From Kiritimatiellales bacterium (lineage in GTDB: Bacteria > Verrucomicrobiota > Kiritimatiellia > Kiritimatiellales > Pontiellaceae), in the NCBI GenBank assembly GCA_015486775.1, contig WFRA01000413.1, positions 1 to 13,169 of the forward strand: DNA of 13,169 nucleotides, written 5' to 3'. Made by a program: the position numbers and the translations under genes. Below the pieces are notes generated by a model. It did no database searches, was not told the origin of the DNA, and saw nothing but the letters and a program-made list of their open reading frames with translations. This document shows positions 1 to 7,578 of this stretch, one piece after another; the stretch's first letter is position 1, and each line of letters starts with the position of its first letter.

Positions 1-188
1 GTGGAGCACAAAAAGGCTTGCGATGATTGCGCGGATATACTCCGAGTATCGACCGTGAAGGCTGAACCCATCTGCGGTGGCGCGGAGAGCGTGTCCAAGG
101 CAAATACCCCAGACTCCGCGACATCACCCAGCACCGGAAGCACGCAGAAAAGCCACGGAAGAAGGAACCTGAGAGTCCCCGCCTTCAT
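1..188 (-). CDS. Secreted protein, N-terminal part (runs off left edge)
   Basis: An open frame starts at ATG 188-186 and stays open to the window edge (62 codons). The N-terminus is a clear Sec signal peptide: MKAGTLR followed by the hydrophobic run FLLPWLFCVLPVLG. A mature start reading DVAESGVFALDTLSAPPQMG comes next, so the product is exported. The start lies 1 base beyond the stop of the DUF1566 gene (TAG at 190-192 in minus-strand sense). A GGAG about 11 bases upstream, inside that gene, could serve as ribosome binding site, so the two genes look translationally coupled in one operon. Too little is present to name a family. In related bacteria such genes are often secreted beta-sandwich or formylglycine-enzyme-like proteins, but nothing here proves that. 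Certainty is good for an exported coding sequence and low for function. Confidence 0.6.
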   Translation of the reverse strand, partial: MKAGTLRFLLPWLFCVLPVLGDVAESGVFALDTLSAPPQMGSAFTVDTRSISAQSSQAFLCS

Positions 189-189
189 C

Positions 190-972
190 CTAGTTTGCAC
201 TCCGAACCGGCCAGACATAGTGGGTTGCCCACTTGGAAACTGAGGATCTCGACTCGTCCAGGGGGGCGGTAAATACCGCCTCTTCGGCGGTCAGCGAGAA
301 ACACTCGGCAACCGGCGTAAAGGTAACGCGATCGTAGTATTGGCCGCGCACGTAGCTCATATCCGCCGTCCAATAAATGTCCAAGGGAACGTCGAAGGGA
401 TGCCCTGTCGGCAAATGGGGGACGTTGTTGGTGTCGAGCAAGGTCTCCACCTCGGTAACGGTCGGCAGACGCCAACCATCGCCCAAGGTTGCGCAGGCGG
501 TGCTGGCACTCCACCATGTAATCAGAAAACTCGCACCCCCATAGATATCCGGGTCGTCATAAGCTACAGGCTCTTTTTGCCACATTAGCCCGGTTGTGTT
601 GTCGGTGATCGATCCATCGCCGTTGTCGGTAAAGCGGGGTGCCTTGGCCGTAATGCGAACCTTTACCTGTTCCGAATAATTTTCGTCCCAGTCCACCCCG
701 GCGTTCCAGACAATAAGCCGATCGGTGCCCGTGGGCACCATGGCACCGATGTCGCCCGAAAAGCTTTTGGCCTGCACATCGTAAGATGCCCCGCTATTAG
801 TGGAGACCTCGCACATGATGGACACATTGCTGGAACCGGAATAGGCAACATCGTAGAGAATGTCCACCAGCTTGGAGTTTTCGCGCTGGGATGCCCGTAT
901 ATTGTCCACCGTGGGACTGGCCATTGCGCATAGTGGAAACAACAGGATCAAAAACAAACCGATCTTCTTCAT
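190..972 (-). CDS. Secreted DUF1566 (Lcl_C) domain protein
   Basis: This is a 260-residue exported protein of unknown molecular role. Residues 1-18 form a signal peptide (MKKIGLFLILLFPLCAMA, probable cut before SPTV). Residues about 20-111 look like an Ig/fibronectin-like beta domain, with VDILYDVAY and later IVWNAGVDWDENYS, of the type that precedes SUMF1 or DUF1566 domains in Kiritimatiellota-like genomes. Residues about 113-258 carry the DUF1566 signature: RFTDNGDGSITDNTTGLMWQ at the front, GDGWRLPTVTEVETLLD in the middle and YVWPVRS at the end. The frame is open back to 1266, but ATG 972-970 is chosen because it starts the signal peptide and is preceded by AAAGGAG at suitable spacing and by a promoter. 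It is followed directly by a second secreted-protein gene. Family membership is firm; surface attachment or binding is only a guess. Confidence 0.88.
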   Translation of the reverse strand: MKKIGLFLILLFPLCAMASPTVDNIRASQRENSKLVDILYDVAYSGSSNVSIMCEVSTNSGASYDVQAKSFSGDIGAMVPTGTDRLIVWNAGVDWDENYSEQVKVRITAKAPRFTDNGDGSITDNTTGLMWQKEPVAYDDPDIYGGASFLITWWSASTACATLGDGWRLPTVTEVETLLDTNNVPHLPTGHPFDVPLDIYWTADMSYVRGQYYDRVTFTPVAECFSLTAEEAVFTAPLDESRSSVSKWATHYVWPVRSAN

Positions 973-1490
973 CACCAACACTCCTTTTCTTAACTTAAAG
1001 ACAGCAAGATAACCCAAGAACGGCCTTGAGTCAAACCCCAAGCGAATTCCAACGGAAGAAAATCCTGCGGAGGGCATAAAAGAACTTTCCGCCGGGGGGC
1101 GGGCTTTGCGTAGCTTCTGTCGATTGAGACTGAAGTGGAAGGTGTCGAGCGCAACGGGTTTCCGAGGTTCGGGCAATTGAATATTGACAAGCCGCCAGGC
1201 GTTTCCGGCATCGCGCTTGGCCAGGCCGGGTTTGAGCAGGAGTTCGTCGCGCTTGAGCTTTTTCATGGTGCGGATTTCGTGGGACGCTTCCAGAATTTCT
1301 TGAGTCGGCGACGGCGCATGGACTATTCCTTAGTCGCGGCTACAGGCGAAGCGCAGGAATCAGCCCGCCACGGGCGTGACGCCCTTTTTGAGGATAATGT
1401 TGCCGCCACTTGGCCAGCTCGCCGGAGAAATTCCTTTAAGCATAACCTTCTCCTCGATTGGAAATGAAAACCGCTGGTTTCCCGAGTCCC
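973..1490. other. Intergenic stretch without a convincing gene
   Basis: Between the membrane protein gene and the DUF1566 gene lie about 520 bases. On the minus strand, ATG 1443-1441 has a strong ribosome binding site (GAGGAGAAGG) but its frame closes after 27 codons (product begins MLKGISPASW). The same frame meets a second stop, then is open from about 1330 through 1266 into the DUF1566 gene, with a protein-like run QEILEASHEIRTMKKLKRDE. No family is recognised. This could be a decayed small gene, a leader peptide or chance. The promoter at 1006-1034 lies at its right-hand (low coordinate) end. Short GC-rich self-complementary sequence (GGGCGTCACGCCC, near 1378-1390) is present but lacks a T tract. 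Confidence 0.4.
1006..1034 (-). promoter_or_regulatory. Sigma-70-like promoter for the DUF1566 operon
   Basis: Reading the minus strand, TTGACT (1034-1029, 5 of 6 consensus bases) is followed after exactly 17 bases by TATCTT (1011-1006, 4 of 6). The start codon is at 972, which leaves a leader of roughly 25-30 bases containing the AAAGGAG ribosome binding site. Position and spacing support a real promoter and the internal start chosen for the gene. No operator-like repeat is seen in it. Confidence 0.6.
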
Positions 1491-3350
1491 CTACCACTTG
1501 GCGGGCTTAGGGGAGGTGGGATAGGCGCGGGTGCAGGTTTTGTCCATGTAGGCACCCACCGGCAGCTTTTTCAGATTGTCGATATGGGTCCACAGCCAGG
1601 ACTTCGATGCGCTGTGCTGGATCACCTTGCCCCGCTCATCGGTGACAACAACCATATTGCCATCGGGCCGCACGCCCCGCACCTCGTCGTCGAAGTTGAC
1701 ATATTCGATCATCTCAACGGGCTCGCCTTTGAACGAGTGCGACCATCCATTTTCCTTGGTTGGCACAAACGTGCTCGACTGGCGATCCAGCAGGACATAT
1801 TTGTTGCCGATCATCTCCTTTCCGATGGCGAAGTATTCCACGGTCAGTTCATGGTTGTATTCTCCCGCGCTGCGCTTCTTCAGCTTTGCGCCGAAGGTGA
1901 AGTCGTTGACGCGCGGCGGAGGATAGAGACTGAAGGGCGATGATTCGTAGCGACTGGCCTGGTTATCGCTCAGCTTGATGAAATCGATGGAGAACTGCGG
2001 GGGGTCGAGCATCTCCATATATGCGCGGTCCTCCGCCGAAATCCGGTCCATCGGAACCTTGACCGTCTTTCCCTTTAAACTTTTGAACACCGCCTTATCC
2101 CCTATCACGGAGACAAATTCCGCCTCGAACCGCTTCCCGTCGGTACGGGTCCAAAGATGGGTCTTTTCTTCCTCCGCACTCGCCGCAGGCGGCGATTCCA
2201 CGACGGCCACCTCGGCAACCGTGTTGGTTCTTGCAGGAACCTTGTAGTCGCGGAAAATCGGGCCGTTCGTGACAGAAGCCTCGTTCTGGATCAGGCTGGC
2301 ATAGATGATGTCCTGGAGATCCCGCGAAGGTTCCGTTGTGGCGAACATGGGAAGGATGGGGCAGTTCTGGCGGTTTTTCGGATAGTCCACCCCGTCCACC
2401 TGGACGGTCAGCATCGAACTGAAGATCCCACCCGGCACCTCACCGACCATCACTTCCATATCGACCGGCACCCCCGCCTTGAGTTCGATCCAGTCGCCGA
2501 CGCGGGCCTTGTTGTTGCCGTAGTAGTAGCGGGCATCATCGCTGGAGGTGCTATGCCATCGCAGGGTTATCCGCGAAGGCACCCCGTCCTTGTGCCAGCA
2601 TCCGTTGAGCACCACCTTTTCGTCCACGCGCACCACCAGGATATCGTCGCCAAACCCCCAGAAACGGAACTTGATATCTTCGGGATAGACCAGCTTGCCC
2701 TTGTAGAGCGCCATCCAGGTCCAACCGCCCGTATCCTCCCCGAACGCCTTCGGCCCCAGCGAGGAAAGAATCGGCGGAATCATGAAGCAGGTGGCGTAGA
2801 GCTTCTTCGGCGAACGGTAGTAGCGCGCGAGATCCGAGGTTTTCCATCCGCCTTTGATGAACCGGAGCAGCTTGTCCGAAAACTCCCAGGTGTCCGTCGA
2901 GACAAAGTTTCCCTTCCGGTCGCGCTTGAAGTCATAGAAGGTGCCGACAAAGTCGTTGCCGATCGTCTGGCCCCCGCCGAAGATGGTAACCTTTTCGAGG
3001 TCGGGCATCAGATCGAACCCGCCGATGCCTCCGCCGAGCCCCTCGGACATGCCGGACATTTCCGGAAGCTGGATATCGGGCATGCTCGCCTTCTGCACCC
3101 TAGTCACGATGCGGGTGGTCGGCTTGGGCTTGGTGGACTTCTTCACCCGCACCTTCGGCTTCTTGAGCTTCATCTTCGGCCGCTCCACCGCCTTGGGCGG
3201 GGCAAACTCCACCTCCTTCTGCTTCACCACCGTGAAGACCACGAACATGCCGGCCAGCAGGAAGAGCCCCGCATGGATCAATATGCTGATCACAACTGCG
3301 GTGGGCATCCCCCTGACCACCTTCTTTTCCTTCTTGATCTGTTTTTTCAT
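1491..3350 (-). CDS. TonB-like membrane-anchored protein with PA14-like and SHD1 domains
   Basis: The 619-residue product starts with a basic cytoplasmic tail (MKKQIKKEKK), then one membrane helix at about residues 16-42. The helix contains SILIH (S22, H26), the same Ser/His spacing as the SxxxH motif of TonB helices that contact ExbB/ExbD. A Lys/Pro-rich linker (about 45-85) and a Gly-rich patch (about 104-113) follow, as in TonB. The periplasmic middle (about 140-330) has a PA14-like segment around 208-250 with FWGFGDDILVVRVDEKVVLN. Residues about 396-448 are an SHD1 (Sla1 homology) domain, WTRTDGKRFEAEFVSVIGDK to ISAEDRAYMEML. The last 170 residues are unrecognised. It lacks an obvious TonB C-terminal domain and no exbB or exbD is in the window. 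Role is inferred: an envelope protein possibly powered by an ExbBD-type motor. Domain calls are by eye. Confidence 0.8.
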   Translation of the reverse strand: MKKQIKKEKKVVRGMPTAVVISILIHAGLFLLAGMFVVFTVVKQKEVEFAPPKAVERPKMKLKKPKVRVKKSTKPKPTTRIVTRVQKASMPDIQLPEMSGMSEGLGGGIGGFDLMPDLEKVTIFGGGQTIGNDFVGTFYDFKRDRKGNFVSTDTWEFSDKLLRFIKGGWKTSDLARYYRSPKKLYATCFMIPPILSSLGPKAFGEDTGGWTWMALYKGKLVYPEDIKFRFWGFGDDILVVRVDEKVVLNGCWHKDGVPSRITLRWHSTSSDDARYYYGNNKARVGDWIELKAGVPVDMEVMVGEVPGGIFSSMLTVQVDGVDYPKNRQNCPILPMFATTEPSRDLQDIIYASLIQNEASVTNGPIFRDYKVPARTNTVAEVAVVESPPAASAEEEKTHLWTRTDGKRFEAEFVSVIGDKAVFKSLKGKTVKVPMDRISAEDRAYMEMLDPPQFSIDFIKLSDNQASRYESSPFSLYPPPRVNDFTFGAKLKKRSAGEYNHELTVEYFAIGKEMIGNKYVLLDRQSSTFVPTKENGWSHSFKGEPVEMIEYVNFDDEVRGVRPDGNMVVVTDERGKVIQHSASKSWLWTHIDNLKKLPVGAYMDKTCTRAYPTSPKPAKW

Positions 3351-3380
3351 GCGGCCTGCCTTGGATTCGAGTTGCCCCTA

Positions 3381-3410
3381 TTTATAGTTCCCCGCCCCGC
3401 ATGCCCACAA
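3381..3410 (-). promoter_or_regulatory. Possible promoter of the TonB-like gene
   Basis: On the minus strand TTGTGG (3410-3405) is separated by 18 bases from TATAAA (3386-3381, 5 of 6 consensus bases), about 30 bases before the start codon at 3350. The -35 match is weak. The 189-base divergent gap also has to hold the promoter for the plus-strand ligase at 3540, for which I see no clear boxes. Confidence 0.35.
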
Positions 3411-3539
3411 GATGTTTCCGGTGCGGCGTTTTTTGCGGAACTGCTTCCTCCATGTTTTTCGCCGCCCCGCCCTTGCCTTGCGCGGATATCTTTAGTACCT
3501 ATGGGTCGTTCATCGAAAACCTAAAGGAAAGGCTCGACT

Positions 3540-4871
<1,332 letters not shown>

Positions 4872-4909
4872 AAACCAAACCCTGAATCCCACAACCAAAG
4901 GGAGCTACC

Positions 4910-5350
4910 ATGAAACTGAAACAACTCTCCGTATTCCTCGAAAACAAGCCCGGCCGCCTGCGCGAGCTCTGCGCCCTGCTGGCGGAAAACAACATTAACA
5001 TCGTCACGCTCTCGCTGGCCGACACCGAGCAGTTCGGCATCCTGCGCCTGATCGTCAAAGAGCACGACAAGGCCAAGGCGCTGCTCGAAGAAAACGGCTT
5101 CGTGGCCAAGCTTACCGAGGTGCTGGCGGTGGAGGTTCCCGACCAACCCGGCGGACTGAGCAAGATTCTTGAAATCGAAGAGGAGTCCGGCGTCAGCGTC
5201 GAATACATGTATGCCTTCACCATCAAGAGCGGCGAAAATGCCGTCTTGCTCTTCCGCTTCGACGACATGGACAAAGCCGTCGCTGCCCTGCAAAAAGCCA
5301 ACCTGAGCATCCTCAGCAGCGCCGACCTCCACCAGCGCGCCGAAGGGTAG
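4910..5350 (+). CDS. Tandem ACT-domain protein
   Basis: The product is a 146-residue cytoplasmic protein made almost entirely of two ACT domains, about residues 1-68 (QLSVFLENKPGRLRELCALL, the ligand-binding loop with NKPGRL) and 71-140 (LAVEVPDQPGGLSKILEIEE, again with a QPGGL turn). ACT domains bind small ligands, usually amino acids, at subunit interfaces and act as sensors. GGAG lies 5 bases before ATG 4910. It follows paaK closely on the same strand, so the two are probably one transcript. This stand-alone double-ACT protein beside paaK recurs in genomes with indolepyruvate oxidoreductase, which suggests that an aromatic amino acid is sensed to tune the ligase. No DNA-binding part is present. 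Domain assignment is sure; ligand and target are inferred. Confidence 0.88.
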   Translation: MKLKQLSVFLENKPGRLRELCALLAENNINIVTLSLADTEQFGILRLIVKEHDKAKALLEENGFVAKLTEVLAVEVPDQPGGLSKILEIEEESGVSVEYMYAFTIKSGENAVLLFRFDDMDKAVAALQKANLSILSSADLHQRAEG

Positions 5351-5393
5351 GTTTTTCCTTGAAGTTAGTCATCCAATTAGCTAAGCACAAATC

Positions 5394-5621
5394 ATGCATA
5401 CGGTAACCATACACGAAGCCAAGACCCACCTCTCCCGCCTGATCCAGGAATCGCTGGAGGGGGAAGAGGTAATTATCGCCAAGGGGAAAACACCATTGGT
5501 AAAGATCCAACCCTTGGAAACCGCGCCAAAACAACGTCGCCTTGGCGGTGCAAAAGGAATCCTGGTTTACATGGCCGATGACTTCGATGAACCGTTGGAG
5601 GAGTTTTCTGACTACATGTGA
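5394..5621 (+). CDS. Phd/YefM-family antitoxin
   Basis: This 75-residue protein shows the Phd/YefM fold pattern: the N-terminal beta strand and helix MHTVTIHEAKTHLSRLIQES, then a strand hairpin with GEEVIIAKGKTPLVKIQPL. The C-terminal tail (DDFDEPLEEFSDYM) is acidic, as expected for the toxin-binding part. The N-terminal half would dimerise and bind the operon's own operator. The stop TGA overlaps the start of the toxin gene (GTGATG), the usual translational coupling. No Shine-Dalgarno sequence is apparent before ATG 5394; an 8-bp palindrome, TTAGCTAA, lies a few bases upstream and could belong to an autoregulatory operator. Base composition is clearly lower in GC than the flanking ligase genes, in keeping with horizontal acquisition. 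Confidence 0.9.
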   Translation: MHTVTIHEAKTHLSRLIQESLEGEEVIIAKGKTPLVKIQPLETAPKQRRLGGAKGILVYMADDFDEPLEEFSDYM

Positions 5622-6007
5622 TGCAACTGCTAATCGACACCCACATATTCCTTTGGATGATAAACAACGAGGCCTCCCTGTCCGAAAAAAGCACAGTTGC
5701 CCTGCTCGACCCCAAGAACAATCTGTTTTTTAGCGCAGCCAGCTATTGGGAGATCTGCATCAAGATCAGCATTGGAAAACTAACCCTCGGGAAGAGCTGG
5801 AAAAGGGCAATGGATCGGGAACTGGAATACAACGGCATCCAGTGGTTGCCGATCCGAAAGAACCATTCCCAAGCCATTTGCGCTTTGCCAGGCATCCACA
5901 AAGATCCATTTGACCGGATGCTCATCGCCCAGGCACAATGCGAAAAAATGACGATTGTCACGGCCGACAGGCTTGTTCAGAAATATCCGGTTAAATGGAT
6001 TTGGTAG
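5621..6007 (+). CDS. VapC-like PIN-domain toxin ribonuclease
   Basis: This 128-residue PIN-domain protein is the toxin of the pair and probably a Mg2+-dependent RNase of the VapC type. The acidic active-site residues can be placed by eye: D6 in LLIDTHIFLW, E44 in ASYWEICIK, D95/D98 in HKDPFDRMLIAQA and D116 in TADRL. All are intact, so the toxin looks functional. The start is ATG 5621, overlapping the antitoxin stop; a GTG at 5618 in the same frame would add one residue. The C-terminus (KYPVKWIW) is typical for PIN toxins paired with Phd-type antitoxins. Its stop is one base before the second ligase start, so toxin and ligase may share a transcript. RNA target unknown. Confidence 0.9.
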   Translation: MQLLIDTHIFLWMINNEASLSEKSTVALLDPKNNLFFSAASYWEICIKISIGKLTLGKSWKRAMDRELEYNGIQWLPIRKNHSQAICALPGIHKDPFDRMLIAQAQCEKMTIVTADRLVQKYPVKWIW

Positions 6008-6008
6008 C

Positions 6009-7331
6009 ATGAAAAAAGATTTCGTAGTTGAAAACCGGATTTGGGACAAGGCGGAAACGCTGCCGCGCAACGAGCTGACGGCTCTGCAGGGCGCAAAGTT
6101 GCGCGAGACCGTCGAACGCGTCCAGAATGTCCCCTTCTATAAAGAGGCCTTTTCCAAAGCCGGGATAACGCCGGAAAAGATCCAAACCTTGGACGATTTG
6201 CAACGGCTTCCCTTCACCACCAAGGCCGACCTGCGGGAGCAGTACCCGCTGCGCATGCTGGCAGTGGATCGCGCGAAGGTGGCGCGCTACCACGGATCGT
6301 CCGGCACCACCGGCACACCGACGATGGTGGCCTACACCCAAAACGACCTCAAGGTCTGGGCCAACCTCTGCGCCCGCTTCCTGACCGGCGGGGGGCTACT
6401 GCCGGAACATACCGTGCAGATTGCCTTTGGCTACGGCCTCTTTACCGGTGGGTTCGGCCTGCACTACGGCATCGAGCGCGTCGGCGCGGGCATCATTCCG
6501 GCGGCGGCGGGAAACACCCCGAAGCAAATCATGCTGATGATGGACATGCAGGTGGACGCGCTCGTCTGCACGCCGAGCTATGCGCTGACCATCTCCGAAT
6601 TCATCCTTCAAAACGATATTCCGCGCAGCGCCCTGAACCTCAAATATGCCCACTTTGGCGGCGAGCCCTGGACGGAGGACATGCGCACACGCATCGAGGA
6701 TGAAATGGGCATCCTCTGCTTCAACAACTATGGCCTGAGCGAGGTCATCGGCCCCGGCGTGAGCGGCGAGTGCGCCGTGCGCGACGGCATGCATATTTCC
6801 GAGGACGCCTTTATCGTCGAGTGCATCGACCCCGAAACGCTCGAACCTGTCGCCCCCGGCGAAGAGGGCGAGCTGGTCTTCACCTCGCTCTGCAAGGAGG
6901 CCATGCCGATCATCCGCTACCGCACCCGCGACATCGCCGCGCTCAACCCCGAGCCCTGCGCCTGCGGCCGCACCACCGTGCGCATGGGCCGCGTGACCGG
7001 CCGCTCCGACGACATGCTCATCATCAAGGGCGTCAACGTCTACCCCACGCAGATCGAGCAGGCGCTCCTGCGCGTCGAGGGTACCGCGCCGCACTATCTC
7101 ATCGAAGTCGACCGCCCCGACCGCAAGGACATCGCCACCGTGAAGATCGAGATGACCCCCGAATCGTTCAGCTCCAGCATGAAGGAGCTGCAGGAGTTGA
7201 AAGGAAAGATCGACCGCGCCATCCAGGGCACCACCGGCCTGCGCATGGAGATCGAACTCGTTTCGCCCAACTCCCTCGAACGCTTTGTCGGCAAGGCTCG
7301 GCGCGTGGTGGATCGGCGGCCTAAAGTCTAG
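6009..7331 (+). CDS. paaK: Phenylacetate-CoA ligase family protein (second copy)
   Basis: This 440-residue protein is a paralogue of the ligase at 3540 with the same architecture: ATP loop SSGTTGTP (97-104), FGYGLFTGGFGLHYG, HFGGEPW, YGLSEVIGPG, YRTRDI, CACGR, GRSDDMLIIKGVNVYP and the C-terminal GKARRVVDRR. The two copies differ throughout, including the N-terminus and the P-loop (GKP against GTP), so they are diverged rather than a recent duplication and may use different aryl acids. The frame is open back to an ATG at 5955 inside the toxin gene, but ATG 6009 (MKKDFVVENRIWD) matches the family start. It begins one base after the toxin stop and has no good ribosome binding site, so it may depend on reinitiation by ribosomes leaving the toxin gene. 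Confidence 0.92.
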   Translation: MKKDFVVENRIWDKAETLPRNELTALQGAKLRETVERVQNVPFYKEAFSKAGITPEKIQTLDDLQRLPFTTKADLREQYPLRMLAVDRAKVARYHGSSGTTGTPTMVAYTQNDLKVWANLCARFLTGGGLLPEHTVQIAFGYGLFTGGFGLHYGIERVGAGIIPAAAGNTPKQIMLMMDMQVDALVCTPSYALTISEFILQNDIPRSALNLKYAHFGGEPWTEDMRTRIEDEMGILCFNNYGLSEVIGPGVSGECAVRDGMHISEDAFIVECIDPETLEPVAPGEEGELVFTSLCKEAMPIIRYRTRDIAALNPEPCACGRTTVRMGRVTGRSDDMLIIKGVNVYPTQIEQALLRVEGTAPHYLIEVDRPDRKDIATVKIEMTPESFSSSMKELQELKGKIDRAIQGTTGLRMEIELVSPNSLERFVGKARRVVDRRPKV

Positions 7332-7359
7332 CCTCCGGACACAATCCAGGGGCTGGAAA

Positions 7360-7578
7360 CTATTCGGCGGGTTTGTAGAAGGTCATGGCATCGGACTGGG
7401 TGCAGCCGCCGGTGCAGGCTTTTTTGCAGGGGAGTTCAATCCTTGCAACCTTCCCCTTGCGTTCGAGCAGTTCGAGCATGGGACGCAGGGCGCTGGATTC
7501 GATCCCCAGCGCGAGGGCGATCTCTTGGACGGAGAGCGTCCCGCGCTCGCGGAGTAGCTTCTGGATCTGGCTAAGCAC
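7360..7578 (-). CDS. feoC: FeoC-like small winged-helix protein
   Basis: This 72-residue protein has a winged-helix start (IQKLLRERGTLSVQEIALAL, then SALRPMLELLERKGKVARI) and a Cys patch CKKACTGGC, the FeoC pattern in which cysteines in the wing can bind an iron-sulfur cluster. Three cysteines are visible rather than the four of the Klebsiella protein. FeoC is known to interact with FeoB and to affect its stability or activity. The start is GTG 7578-7576, preceded by AGGCAGGA; it overlaps the end of feoB by 8 bases, so it is the last gene of the feo operon. It ends 28 bases from the convergent second ligase, with no obvious intrinsic terminator between them. Confidence 0.82.
   Translation of the reverse strand: MLSQIQKLLRERGTLSVQEIALALGIESSALRPMLELLERKGKVARIELPCKKACTGGCTQSDAMTFYKPAE

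Noticed and set aside
1..243. Plus-strand 80-codon frame from GTG 1
   Set aside because: It overlaps two well-supported minus-strand genes, has no recognisable domain and its composition reads like an antisense shadow.
973..1266. 99-residue N-terminal extension of the DUF1566 protein
   Set aside because: The internal ATG at 972 begins a signal peptide and has its own ribosome binding site and promoter; the extension would bury the signal peptide.
2157..3524. Plus-strand 455-codon frame
   Set aside because: It is antisense to the TonB-like gene; the product is His/Leu/Arg-rich with no domain, typical of a shadow in GC-rich DNA.
6396..7094. Minus-strand 232-codon frame
   Set aside because: It is the antisense shadow of the second paaK, Ala/Gly/His-rich.
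7332..7359. Terminator between the convergent second paaK and feoC
   Set aside because: The 28-base gap shows no stable stem with a T tract.
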